This document shows, one piece after another, positions 16,904-25,231 of a stretch of 57,592 nt of DNA (positions within the stretch are counted from its first letter, which is position 1; every line of letters begins with the position of its first letter). The notes under the pieces are model-generated. The model saw nothing but the letters and a program-made list of their open reading frames with translations, was not told where the DNA came from and did no database searches. This stretch comes from Rhodoferax sp. (lineage in GTDB: Bacteria; Pseudomonadota; Gammaproteobacteria; Burkholderiales; Burkholderiaceae_C): positions 1 to 57,592 of the forward strand of contig PKWM01000006.1 in NCBI GenBank assembly GCA_003133245.1, written 5' to 3'. A program made the position numbers and the translations under genes.

Positions 16904-17336
16904 TTTTGTAAATTCCAAAGGCGAGTTTTTTTCGGTCCGCAGTCATCACAAAAAAGCGGTCTTTTTCAATTTGCACAATTTTGACGCCATCGGGCAGCGC
17001 GTCGCCGACCTTGAGCATTTCAACCGGTTTGCCGTCAAAGGCCAACAGTATGAAGCGCTCGGCGCCGCTGCGGGCAATGCCCAGCACATGCCATTGCGGT
17101 TCTATGTCTGCGCCCGGGCCACCAGCCGCAACAACACCCCAGAGATTGCGCGCCGTGATGGCCTCCATGGATTTTTTGTTGTTATTTTCAACCAGTTTGG
17201 GCAGGCTCCACGGCTCAGGTATCGCGCTGAGTGTTTTGGGCTGGGTTGGCTCGGGCGTTCCAAACCAGCAGGTGGTTGCTGCGACGAGCACCAAAGCGGC
17301 GAGCAAGGGGTAGAGGTTGTCGTGAATAAAGCGCAT
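16887..17336 (-). CDS. gspC: Short GspC-like type II secretion protein, without PDZ domain
   Basis: A 149-residue inner-membrane protein with one N-terminal membrane segment (residues about 8-27) and a periplasmic domain resembling the GspC homology region (NLWGVVA; WHVLGIARSG; VGDALPDGVKIVQIEKDRFFV). GspC links the inner-membrane platform to the secretin. Family members are usually about 270-300 residues and carry a C-terminal PDZ or coiled-coil domain that helps select substrates; none is present here. Its place between gspM and gspD and its overlap with gspD support the role. It could also be described as a GspN/PilP-like pilot module. I infer GspC function from fold hints and position. 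Confidence 0.75.
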   Translation of the reverse strand: MRFIHDNLYPLLAALVLVAATTCWFGTPEPTQPKTLSAIPEPWSLPKLVENNNKKSMEAITARNLWGVVAAGGPGADIEPQWHVLGIARSGAERFILLAFDGKPVEMLKVGDALPDGVKIVQIEKDRFFVMTADRKKLAFGIYKNESPK

Positions 17337-17338
17337 GG

Positions 17339-17971
17339 CTACAACGGCACCGATTCTTTAGTTGGCTTTGCATTTGCGGCTGCCGGTTTCTGGAAATAAC
17401 CAAACAACTCCATCTCAGCGCGCGGCGTGGGCTCTTTGCGCAGGGTGAGACCCCCCACAACCACTTGTTTCTCGTAAAGTTCGATCCGGCTGAGGAAATC
17501 CATCAAGCTTGCCGGCGTGGTCTCGAAGCTCAGCTTGGCCTTGATCTTCCATAAGTCTGCGGGTGTCGCTGCGCCCGTCTCCTGGTTTGGACTGGGGTTG
17601 TTGACCGGCGTTTCTTCGAGCACGGTGACATTTATTTGTGGTTTGTTGATGCCGGCCTTGAGCAGTTCTGCGCTCAGCCAGTCCTGCAAGGCGGCTTGCG
17701 CCAAACCAGGGGTGGCGGCTTGCCAGAGCTTGCCTTCGAGTTGAACCGCCATCACCTTGGCCGGTGCCACCCGTGCCGCCCATTCGGGTTGCGCCAATTG
17801 AACGCGCAGACGGGTTATGTTTTGCGCTGCCGAGCGGTGCTGCTGTGTCTGCTCTTGCAGGCTGTCACGCAGCACCAGGACGGCATACAGCCAGGCGATG
17901 CCGATGATCAATGCGATGCCCCAGCGCAGTCTGGGGTTGTCGCGCAGTTGGTTGAAAAAGTTGTTGAGCAT
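17339..17971 (-). CDS. gspM: Type II secretion platform protein GspM
   Basis: A 210-residue bitopic inner-membrane protein: a cytoplasmic N-terminus, one membrane segment (about residues 17-32, WGIALIIGIAWLYAVLV), a short coiled coil (LQEQTQQHRSAAQNITRLRVQL) and a periplasmic ferredoxin-like domain. This is the layout of GspM, which binds GspL and helps assemble the pseudopilus platform. Sequence is weakly conserved in this family, so the call rests on topology and on its place directly after gspL (3-base gap) and before gspC (2-base gap). Confidence is lower than for its neighbours. Confidence 0.8.
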   Translation of the reverse strand: MLNNFFNQLRDNPRLRWGIALIIGIAWLYAVLVLRDSLQEQTQQHRSAAQNITRLRVQLAQPEWAARVAPAKVMAVQLEGKLWQAATPGLAQAALQDWLSAELLKAGINKPQINVTVLEETPVNNPSPNQETGAATPADLWKIKAKLSFETTPASLMDFLSRIELYEKQVVVGGLTLRKEPTPRAEMELFGYFQKPAAANAKPTKESVPL

Positions 17972-17974
17972 GGG

Positions 17975-19018
17975 TTAGCGCCCCATCACACTCATTTGAA
18001 AGGTGACCGCTTTGGGGTCGCGCCCGGGAAGCGCTTTGACATCGCGGAAAGGGCCAGCTTGCTGTAGCGCGCCAATCAGGTTGGTGCTGGAGATGTCTGC
18101 GCTTGAGGCGACGGTGATTTTTAGTTGGCCAAATTGGTAATCCCAGTCTTTGATGTAGGACTTGTCTGGCGGCAGCGCTTGCGCAAGCTTGGCCATCAGC
18201 ACGGTTTGTTCCGGGTAAGGGGCCATGGCACGCAAAGCGTTGATACGCGCCAGAGAAACCAAGGCCTGGCTGCGCGCTTGCATGATCGGACTGGTCTGGC
18301 GTTGCAGCAGGGCTTGCTGTTCATGCAGTTGTGCCGTGCTTTGCTGCACTTTGAATAAACCAAATGCATACCAGAAGGTGGGCAGCAGCAGCAAGAAAGC
18401 ACCCAACGCAAATAGCAGCCGCTCCCGTTGAACGGCCTGGTCGGCGTCGCCGCCTGTTTGATTGACCCACGGCCCGACGTTCAGCGGATTTACGCGCGCT
18501 GGCGGCGGCTCGCTTTGCTGTTCGTTCGGTGCCATGCCGGCATCGCGCTGAAACATCAGCCACTCGTCCGATGCCGGGGTTTGCGGCCACCACCGGCTGT
18601 GGGCCAGTTGACCCGCGCGCCAGAGTTGCCCTTCATAACCTTCAAGGCAACGGCTCAGCCACAAGCCGTTTTGTTGCGGGGTTTGCAGTACGGTCTCGGG
18701 CAAGATTTGCACGCGTTCAAATTTAAGCCCCTGCGCAACGATGGCCGGTTTTATTTTGTCGGCGTCCCAACCCCAAACCAGCGCCTGTTGGCCGTGCCAG
18801 CCGACGTAATAATCGCTGTTGGTAAAAGGTGTCCACTGAGCCAGCTCCAGGCGCAAGGCCTGGCTCCGATTTTTGGCCGGGACTTGCGCCAGATCGAAAA
18901 TGTGAAAACGGTACAGCGGGCGCGTCAATACCCATTGCAACGCGCCAAAACGGCGCTGCGGTGCTTCTGTTTTTGCAGTGCTTTGTATAAAACGGCGTAC
19001 CGGTAAACGAAAAAGCAT
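17975..19018 (-). CDS. gspL: Type II secretion platform protein GspL
   Basis: About 347 residues: a cytoplasmic actin-like domain (YRFHIFDLAQVPAKNRSQALRLELAQW), a membrane segment (LLFALGAFLLLLPTFWYAFGLF) and a periplasmic ferredoxin-like domain. GspL recruits the GspE ATPase to the membrane and pairs with GspM. The start is uncertain. The ATG at 19018 (MLFRLPVRRF) begins the recognisable protein but leaves a 102-base gap after gspK and has a poor ribosome binding site. The ATG at 19108 would add 30 residues and lies 12 bases after the gspK stop. I prefer 19018 because the extra residues do not look like the domain start. Confidence 0.82.
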   Translation of the reverse strand: MLFRLPVRRFIQSTAKTEAPQRRFGALQWVLTRPLYRFHIFDLAQVPAKNRSQALRLELAQWTPFTNSDYYVGWHGQQALVWGWDADKIKPAIVAQGLKFERVQILPETVLQTPQQNGLWLSRCLEGYEGQLWRAGQLAHSRWWPQTPASDEWLMFQRDAGMAPNEQQSEPPPARVNPLNVGPWVNQTGGDADQAVQRERLLFALGAFLLLLPTFWYAFGLFKVQQSTAQLHEQQALLQRQTSPIMQARSQALVSLARINALRAMAPYPEQTVLMAKLAQALPPDKSYIKDWDYQFGQLKITVASSADISSTNLIGALQQAGPFRDVKALPGRDPKAVTFQMSVMGR

Positions 19019-19120
19019 TGATGAATTATTCGGTGAAAGTTGGCAGGTGAAAACTATCTGTCCTGAACGAACGCGAGCTAATTTTACTTCGGATGCGAGC
19101 CGCGCCATCGGCCAACCACG

Positions 19121-20155
19121 CTACCCGCCGAAAAGAAAGGCGGGGACTCTGTCGGGCGGCACGATCGAGCGCGGCGGCAACTCCGTGCCCACAACGCTCG
19201 CTGCATCGCTCGCAGGCACGCTGACCCGGCTGTAGTAGTCAGTGCGCCACGGAGCATCCTGGCTGTTGGGCGTCAACTTGATGTTGTACTGGATGGCCCA
19301 AGGTAGTCCGGGGCTTGACTGCGTGATGCGCAGGGTGTCGCTCGGAATGGCGATAACGCCCATGCCCATGGGCAAGTCGAGCGGCATCGTTGTAATTTGG
19401 GTAATTTGCCCTTCGTTCGTAAAGGGCACGAGTTTGCGTTGAGCCAGGATGATTTGCGCCATCTCTTGAGTGACACCCGGCAGAGTGGCCAAAACTTCGG
19501 CCGGCGCAGTGTTGGGGTTGATGCCCATGGACTGGCTGGTTGTGGTCAGATCCGTCAGCCGATCGTTTTGCCATAACTCAGGAGTGGTGCGCCAACCGAT
19601 GATGCGTTTGGCCTGCCAGGGTGTCACAAGGTCACGGTTGGTAGGAGGGGGCAGGCCTAGCGCACGGTATTCATCCGCTTCAGCACCATTGAGCCGAGTC
19701 AGGTTGTCGGCGTCGGTGTAGTCGCGCAGGGTGTCAATCAGATGGCTGCGTTGTTCGGCTTCAATGCCCAGCAGTCCCAGAAAACGGTTCAGCCGTCCAT
19801 CGTCGATCAGGTTCAGGTTCAAGAGGCCGCGGCTGTCTTGAAGCCGCACCAGGGTATTGCCTTCACCCCGGTAGGGACGGTCGTCCAGATAGATGGCTGT
19901 GCTGCCCCGGCCCAGACCGTATTCGGTCATGGTGCTGCTGGCTAGGCGGTAGAGTATCTCGGAGCGGGTGGAGGCCATGTCGATCAGGGCGCGGGTGTTT
20001 TGCCGGGATTGCTGGGCAAGTTCGACTGCACGCGCCACGCGCTGTGCAAAATAGCCGGCGGCAATGGCCACAATGACCATCACCCAGAGCGTCAGCACCA
20101 GCACAAATCCGCTTTGTAGTCTGGCCCGGTGTAACGGCGCACCTTGGGCACTCAT
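19121..20155 (-). CDS. gspK: Type II secretion minor pseudopilin GspK
   Basis: A 344-residue minor pseudopilin that forms the tip of the pseudopilus with GspI and GspJ. The cleavage site QSG-FVLVLTLWVMVI lacks the Glu at position 5 found in other pilins, which is diagnostic for GspK. The large inserted domain contains DSRGLLNLNLID, DYTDAD and the helix-hairpin-helix-like NPNTAPAEVLATLPGV. The start at 20155 is chosen because its ATG overlaps the gspJ stop as ATGA; an upstream in-frame ATG would add 69 residues without pilin character. Length is typical for the family. Confidence 0.93.
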   Translation of the reverse strand: MSAQGAPLHRARLQSGFVLVLTLWVMVIVAIAAGYFAQRVARAVELAQQSRQNTRALIDMASTRSEILYRLASSTMTEYGLGRGSTAIYLDDRPYRGEGNTLVRLQDSRGLLNLNLIDDGRLNRFLGLLGIEAEQRSHLIDTLRDYTDADNLTRLNGAEADEYRALGLPPPTNRDLVTPWQAKRIIGWRTTPELWQNDRLTDLTTTSQSMGINPNTAPAEVLATLPGVTQEMAQIILAQRKLVPFTNEGQITQITTMPLDLPMGMGVIAIPSDTLRITQSSPGLPWAIQYNIKLTPNSQDAPWRTDYYSRVSVPASDAASVVGTELPPRSIVPPDRVPAFLFGG

Positions 20156-20838
20156 GGAATAAATCCTGTTGGGTCCTGAGAGCGCTGTCCGGGTGTGGCA
20201 GATGGGCTGGCAGGTTGGGCTCCAAAAATGTCTTGTGGGCGCAGCAGTGGCGCGGTCGGGCCCTTGGGGCTGGCAACGATGATGAGAGGTTCGCCAGCGT
20301 CGCTGGCTTCCAGTTGAATTTGTTTCGGAAGTTGGGGAAACAACCCCAGTGGTGGCGGCCAACTGTCGTGCTGAACCAGCATATCGTCGAGATAAATGAA
20401 CCGCGCCTGGTTGCCACGCCAGATCAGGATCGGTGTCTCACGCTGATCTTCAATGTAGGTCAACTCGGTGCTGCCGTCTTGTTGATGGCTCTTGATTTTC
20501 CAGGTAATGGGGGTCGGGATGCCGTAGTCGGCACCAAGGGGGTTGCTGCTGAGACCGGAAAACCCGCTGGCGTCGCCGTAAAACAGGTTTTGACCGTCGG
20601 GCTGGTCGGGATAAAGCCCTTGCACCGCCTGCCGATACCAGTCTGCTGCCATTTGACCTTGTTGAACTTTGAACAACTCGGTGCCAAAACGGCTCTGCAG
20701 ACGGTAGGCGCGCTCGAGCGCTTGGAACAGTACGCCGCTGATCAGGCCCACCATGACCAGCACAACGAGCACCTCGATCAAGGTAAAACCACCTTGATGG
20801 GAGTTGTTGTTTTGACGGCAAGAAAATTGGCGCGGCAT
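20152..20838 (-). CDS. gspJ: Type II secretion minor pseudopilin GspJ
   Basis: A 228-residue minor pseudopilin of the pseudopilus tip. After a short basic leader, the prepilin peptidase site reads QGG-FTLIEVLVVLVMVG, with Glu at position 5, followed by a soluble C-terminal domain. I chose the ATG at 20838 (MPRQFSCRQ), 7 bases after the gspI stop; a longer reading from 20922 would overlap gspI by 77 bases. The stop overlaps the gspK start. The assignment to J rather than H or I rests on length and gene order. Confidence 0.9.
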   Translation of the reverse strand: MPRQFSCRQNNNSHQGGFTLIEVLVVLVMVGLISGVLFQALERAYRLQSRFGTELFKVQQGQMAADWYRQAVQGLYPDQPDGQNLFYGDASGFSGLSSNPLGADYGIPTPITWKIKSHQQDGSTELTYIEDQRETPILIWRGNQARFIYLDDMLVQHDSWPPPLGLFPQLPKQIQLEASDAGEPLIIVASPKGPTAPLLRPQDIFGAQPASPSATPGQRSQDPTGFIP

Positions 20839-20845
20839 GGTCGGT

Positions 20846-21280
20846 TTAAAAAGGCTGCGATATGTCACGTACTTTTTTGTAGCCGACTTGTTGCAGGCTG
20901 AAAGCAAACCAGAATTGCCCATCCGATTTTTGGACGGTTATTTTGGTCAGGTACATGGCGAGCTGGTAGAGACTGATGCCAAACGGATAACTGGCGCCAT
21001 CAAGCGGGTCTGTGGTTGCTTCCGCCTGCCAGGACAGGCGGCTCGAACCCAGATTGGCTTGTCCTTGCGGGGTGGTCATGGGGTTGATGCTGTGCATGTA
21101 TTCAATGGCATTGAGGGTGGCAGCATTTTCAGCATTGCTGGTCTGCACGCGGTTAAGTGTGATGATGTTGCTGTTGACCCAACTGAACAGGGCCATGCCG
21201 GTGCTGGCAATCAGAACCAGCGAAACAATAGCCTCGAGCAAGGTAAAGCCGCTTTGCTTGCGGCGTGAACTTTTGTTCAC
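20846..21280 (-). CDS. gspI: Type II secretion minor pseudopilin GspI
   Basis: A 144-residue minor pseudopilin with the cleavage site QSG-FTLLEAIVSLVLIAS and a compact C-terminal domain. GspI nucleates the tip complex with J and K. I prefer the GTG at 21280, because GTGA overlaps the gspH stop in the usual coupled manner. An ATG at 21310 would add ten residues and overlap gspH by 34 bases. Length fits GspI; position between gspH and gspJ supports the name. Confidence 0.88.
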   Translation of the reverse strand: MNKSSRRKQSGFTLLEAIVSLVLIASTGMALFSWVNSNIITLNRVQTSNAENAATLNAIEYMHSINPMTTPQGQANLGSSRLSWQAEATTDPLDGASYPFGISLYQLAMYLTKITVQKSDGQFWFAFSLQQVGYKKVRDISQPF

Positions 21281-21696
21281 GGTGTACTTTCGTTGGCTGC
21301 GGGTTTGCACAGTGGCGGTTTTAACTGCAATTCTTCACGAAATTCGTTGGGCCCGAGCAGCGTTATTTTTCCACCGCTACAGATGCCATTGAAGCTGTAG
21401 TGGATGGGCTGCGGCACTTCTATCTGCCAGCCCGGTGGCGGCACGACAGGCGCAGCGTCAGCGGCATTTTTGGTTGCGGGCGTTGGCGCAGAGCCGAGTT
21501 CAATCGGTTGCCCACTGGTGTAAGCACGATAGCCCAGGTTGCCGATTTCCGTGAGCAGGCTGCTGCGCTGGGCGGCAATCTCAAACTGCTTTGCCATGGC
21601 ATAGAAACGCGGTACGGCAACCCCCGCCAGCATCCCAATAATGACCAAAACGACCAAAATTTCAATGAGGGTGAAGCCCTTGTTGTCGTTTTGCAT
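21277..21696 (-). CDS. gspH: Type II secretion minor pseudopilin GspH-like
   Basis: A 139-residue pseudopilin with the site NKG-FTLIEILVVLVIIG and a C-terminal domain rich in Pro and Gly. GspH connects the GspG shaft to the tip. The start at 21696 (MQNDNKG) has an AAAGAA sequence upstream; an ATG at 21717, 7 codons earlier, is possible. The gene follows gspG by about 34 bases and overlaps gspI. Sequence in the H family is poorly conserved, so the letter is given by position. Confidence 0.85.
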   Translation of the reverse strand: MQNDNKGFTLIEILVVLVIIGMLAGVAVPRFYAMAKQFEIAAQRSSLLTEIGNLGYRAYTSGQPIELGSAPTPATKNAADAAPVVPPPGWQIEVPQPIHYSFNGICSGGKITLLGPNEFREELQLKPPLCKPAANESTP

Positions 21697-21729
21697 GTTT
21701 CTTTGGCACTGTTGCATGCCGAGCAGCTT

Positions 21730-22182
21730 TTATTGAGCAGGGGGCAACATCCCGATATCGGCATCTATACCTTCACCACCGCGTTTGCCGTCAGCACCCA
21801 GGGAATAGAGAGCAAAGGGCTGGCCATTGGCACCAGGCAGGCTGTAAAGGTAGGGATTGCCCCAGGGGTCAAGTGGCACGTCCTGGTCAAGGTAGGGGCC
21901 GCGCCATTGAGCATGGGCACGCTCTTCGGTAGGTGCCTGGTTCAAGACCAGCAAGCCTTCGGCCTGGGTCGGGAATCGGCCGACATCAAGACGGAAGGTT
22001 TCCAGTGAGCCTTTGAACATCTTGATTTGAATTTCGGTTGTTTTTACTTTGGAGCTGTCCACGCGACCGAACAGTTTAGGGCCGACGAGACCGGCCAACA
22101 TGCCAATGATGACAAGTACAACGAGCATTTCGATGAGCGTAAAGCCGCGCTGCGTTATTGGTAAATTTTTCATGGATTTCAT
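21730..22182 (-). CDS. gspG: Type II secretion major pseudopilin GspG
   Basis: A 150-residue major pseudopilin that builds the pseudopilus shaft. The cleavage site QRG-FTLIEMLVVLVIIGMLAG is followed by the long N-terminal helix and the hallmark GspG signature: GRFPTQAEGL, then WRGPYLD-DVPLDPWGNPY and the calcium-loop region SLGADGKRGGEG-DADIG. Length and motifs are fully typical. It starts 2 bases after gspF ends. Confidence 0.97.
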   Translation of the reverse strand: MKSMKNLPITQRGFTLIEMLVVLVIIGMLAGLVGPKLFGRVDSSKVKTTEIQIKMFKGSLETFRLDVGRFPTQAEGLLVLNQAPTEERAHAQWRGPYLDQDVPLDPWGNPYLYSLPGANGQPFALYSLGADGKRGGEGIDADIGMLPPAQ

Positions 22183-22184
22183 GT

Positions 22185-23387
22185 TTAAGAAACGCTGTCG
22201 TTCATGCTGGTTACGGCAAGCATTATGGCCGCCATAATCAAGCCAATGACGCTGCCAATCAACAAGATGGCAATGGGTTCGAGCAGCAGCAAGAAACGTT
22301 TCATTCTATCGCGCCCCGTATTTTCATAGAGTGCGGACAATGCGCGCAACATGGGTGCGAGCTCGCCTGAACGCTCACCAACCCGAACCAGATTGATGCC
22401 GGTGGCTTCCAGGGCTCGGTTGGTGGCCAGTGCGTCGGCGAAGCGAGTGCCGCCGCGCACTTCGCGCAGCACTTGTTGCATGCTGTTACGCAAGGCAGAA
22501 ATCTTGATCCCGTTCAAGGCCAATTCCATGGCGGTAATGATAGGAACGCGATTTTCAAGCAAAGCACTCAACATGGACGCCCATCGGCCCATTTCGGTTT
22601 CAATGATCCACCGCCCCAACAGGGGTAGGCGCACCAGGCTTTCCATAGCGCGGCCCCGCATGATCGGGTTGCGTAGCGCTGCCGCCGCGCCCATGACGAG
22701 GGCTAATGAACCCATGCCAACCCAGAGCAAATTGGCTTGCACAAACATGCCGGTGCCGATAACCCATTGGGAAAGCAGCGGGATGTTTGCCGTATTGCCC
22801 TTGAGCAAGTTGGCAAATTTGGGCACAACCACGATAAAAACCAGAAGTGTTGCAGCAATACCGGAAACGACCAGGATGGCCGGATAGGTCAGCGCATTGC
22901 GCATCTCCTGACGCACGCGGTCTTCATATTCCATTTGCGTGACGGCAGTATGCAGGGCGTGACCCAACTTGCCAGTGAGCTCACCCGCTTCGGCCAGTTG
23001 GTACAGGTAAGTGGGAAAATCCAACTCGGCCATTCGCAGGGCCTGTGAAAAACGCTCGCCGCCGCGCAGCGCGACCAGTATCTTGGCAAAGGCCGCTCCA
23101 ATAGCGGTGCTGACATGCGCAACGCTGATGGAGTCTATCGATTCGGCCAACGGCACGCCGGCATTGAGCAGTGTGGTGAGTTCTTGCATGGCCAGGGTTT
23201 TGTCCCGGCTGCTGGCCTTCTTGCTGCTGGCTTGGCCCGCAGTTGATTTTGTGGTGATGCTGGTGACGGAAATGGGCGTCAGGTTTTGCTGTTGCAGCAA
23301 TCGCATGGCTTGCCGCTCATCAGTGGCGCTGATTTGACCGCTGAGTACCTGTCCTTGCGCATTGGCCGCCTGGTATTGAAAGTCCAT
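22185..23387 (-). CDS. gspF: Type II secretion inner-membrane protein GspF
   Basis: A 400-residue polytopic platform protein that couples the GspE ATPase to pseudopilus assembly. The N-terminus MDFQYQAANAQGQVLSGQI is typical, two T2SSF cytoplasmic domains of about 120 residues are present (first around LTTLLNAGVPLAESI, second around LSALLENRVPIITAMEL), and three membrane segments are visible, the last at the C-terminus. Its ATG shares one base with the gspE stop. Length matches the family. Confidence 0.96.
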   Translation of the reverse strand: MDFQYQAANAQGQVLSGQISATDERQAMRLLQQQNLTPISVTSITTKSTAGQASSKKASSRDKTLAMQELTTLLNAGVPLAESIDSISVAHVSTAIGAAFAKILVALRGGERFSQALRMAELDFPTYLYQLAEAGELTGKLGHALHTAVTQMEYEDRVRQEMRNALTYPAILVVSGIAATLLVFIVVVPKFANLLKGNTANIPLLSQWVIGTGMFVQANLLWVGMGSLALVMGAAAALRNPIMRGRAMESLVRLPLLGRWIIETEMGRWASMLSALLENRVPIITAMELALNGIKISALRNSMQQVLREVRGGTRFADALATNRALEATGINLVRVGERSGELAPMLRALSALYENTGRDRMKRFLLLLEPIAILLIGSVIGLIMAAIMLAVTSMNDSVS

Positions 23388-25096
23388 CAGAATATTTCCA
23401 AGCCTTCATTCAGGCCGGTAACACGCAAGACTTCATCGGTACTGGTGAAACCCCGCCATGCCTTGATGAGCCCATCTTCACGCAGGCTGCGGTAGCCCTG
23501 CTGCTGGGCAATCTTCAGCATGTCAGCAGCCGACCCCTGACGCATGATGGTTTCCTGAATTTGGGGTGTGACCTCAAGAAATTCAAAAATACCCAGTCTT
23601 CCCCGGTAGCCGCTGCCCCGGCACTGGGGGCAACCACGCGCAACCCGCCAGCACGGTTGCCCGTCAAACAGCTCGTGACCTCTGGTGCGTACTGCTTCTG
23701 CTGCTTTGATGATGCTTGGGGCTGGTGTGGCCGGGGTTGCACATTGGTCGCAGAGCTTGCGCACCAGCCGTTGTGCCAAAACCGCACGCACTGCCGAAGC
23801 CACCAAAAAGGGCTCCACCCCCATGTCCAACAGCCGTGTAAAAGCACTTAACGAGTCGTTGGTGTGCAAGGTGGACAGCACCATGTGCCCGGTGAGCGCA
23901 GATTGAACAGCGATTTCAGCGGTCTCTAAATCACGGATCTCGCCGATCATGATGATGTCAGGGTCTTGTCGCAAAATAGCCCGTAAGGCGCGGGCAAAAG
24001 AGTAGCCGATGTCACTCTGGGTCTGAATTTGAGTGATGCCAGACATCTTGTATTCGACCGGGTCTTCTACCGTAATGATTTTTCGGGTGCGGTCATTGGC
24101 CTTCTCCAGCCCGGCATAAAGGGTTGTGCTTTTACCCGAACCGGTAGGCCCGGTCACCAGCAAAATACCGTGTGGCTCATTGATCCAGCGCGTAAATTGC
24201 TGCAAATGATCAGACTCCATCCCCATGGCGTCGAGGTTGAGGTCGGCGCGTTCTTTGGGCAACAGGCGCATGACAATCGATTCGCCGTTTACACCGGGTA
24301 CGCATGAAACACGAATGTCCATATCTATTCCGCTGGCACGGGTGGAAATGCGCCCGTCCTGCGGCAAGCGTCGCTCGGCGATGTCCATGCCGGAGATAAG
24401 TTTGATGCGTGAAGCAACCGCATCAAAGCGGTCGCGCGGCAGCGTCATGCGCAGGTGCAACACGCCATCTATACGGTAGCGTATGTCAAAGACACGTTCT
24501 TGCGGTTCCAGGTGAATATCAGAGGCACTCTCGTCGGTAGCCTGCGAAAGGAGGTTGTTGACCAATTCAACGACCGGCGCTTCTTCGGCAAGTTCTCGCA
24601 AATGGGCTATTTCATCTTGCGGTTCACCTGGTGCATTGGATTGAATGATTCTGAGCGCATTTTCAATGTCTTGTGTTCGCGCAATACCCCATGACAGCTT
24701 GTGCGATGGATAAGCTGCCGTAAGAGTCTCTTGTAGATTGCTGTCTATCGGATTGCGTGATACGCATTGAACAACGCCGTCGGCGGCCTCCCAAACCAGC
24801 ACACGCTGGTCTTGAAACCAAGCGCTGGGAAGTCCGCTCAATTGAATAGTGTTCAGAATCGCTTCTGGTTGCGCAGGCAATTCATTGTTATCGAACAGAT
24901 GCAGACTGAGTTGTTCGGCAAGAACCGGCAACAATGCATCTTCGGAAATGGCACCAATGCGCACCAGTATTGCACCGAAACGCCCTTTGAACTGCTGCTG
25001 AAACGCCAATGCCTTGTCAATGTCTTTGGTATTGATCAGCCCACGGTGCAGCAATAACTCGCCGATGGGTTGTGGTGCTGGGTTAACTATTTCCAT
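23387..25096 (-). CDS. gspE: Type II secretion ATPase GspE
   Basis: A 569-residue hexameric ATPase that powers pseudopilus growth. The N-terminal region (residues about 1-150) is the GspE N-domain that binds GspL. The catalytic part has Walker A GPTGSGKSTTLYAGL, an Asp box, Walker B IMIGEIRDLETAE and His-box THDS-like VLSTLHTNDS. A tetracysteine zinc loop is complete (CDQC and CPQC). It is the first gene of the operon, preceded by a candidate promoter at 25130-25159. Order E-F-G-H-I-J-K-L-M-C-D differs from the classical C-D-E start. Confidence 0.96.
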   Translation of the reverse strand: MEIVNPAPQPIGELLLHRGLINTKDIDKALAFQQQFKGRFGAILVRIGAISEDALLPVLAEQLSLHLFDNNELPAQPEAILNTIQLSGLPSAWFQDQRVLVWEAADGVVQCVSRNPIDSNLQETLTAAYPSHKLSWGIARTQDIENALRIIQSNAPGEPQDEIAHLRELAEEAPVVELVNNLLSQATDESASDIHLEPQERVFDIRYRIDGVLHLRMTLPRDRFDAVASRIKLISGMDIAERRLPQDGRISTRASGIDMDIRVSCVPGVNGESIVMRLLPKERADLNLDAMGMESDHLQQFTRWINEPHGILLVTGPTGSGKSTTLYAGLEKANDRTRKIITVEDPVEYKMSGITQIQTQSDIGYSFARALRAILRQDPDIIMIGEIRDLETAEIAVQSALTGHMVLSTLHTNDSLSAFTRLLDMGVEPFLVASAVRAVLAQRLVRKLCDQCATPATPAPSIIKAAEAVRTRGHELFDGQPCWRVARGCPQCRGSGYRGRLGIFEFLEVTPQIQETIMRQGSAADMLKIAQQQGYRSLREDGLIKAWRGFTSTDEVLRVTGLNEGLEIF

Positions 25097-25129
25097 CTGG
25101 GCTTATTGATACGCGGTGTTTGAGCAGCA

Positions 25130-25159
25130 ATTTTAACAATTGAACCACACCAAACCCAA
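25130..25159 (-). promoter_or_regulatory. Candidate promoter of the type II secretion operon
   Basis: On the minus strand TTGGGT (25159-25154), an 18-base spacer and TAAAAT (25135-25130), with TG just before the -10 (extended -10). It lies 34 bases before the gspE ATG. The rest of the 135-bp gap shows no terminator that I can support. Confidence 0.5.
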
Positions 25160-25231
25160 CTTTTTTAAAGCGTAGCAGCTGGTAATAGCAGGGTACGCGC
25201 GGTTTTGGCTAGTGCGTTGAGCACCCCGCAT

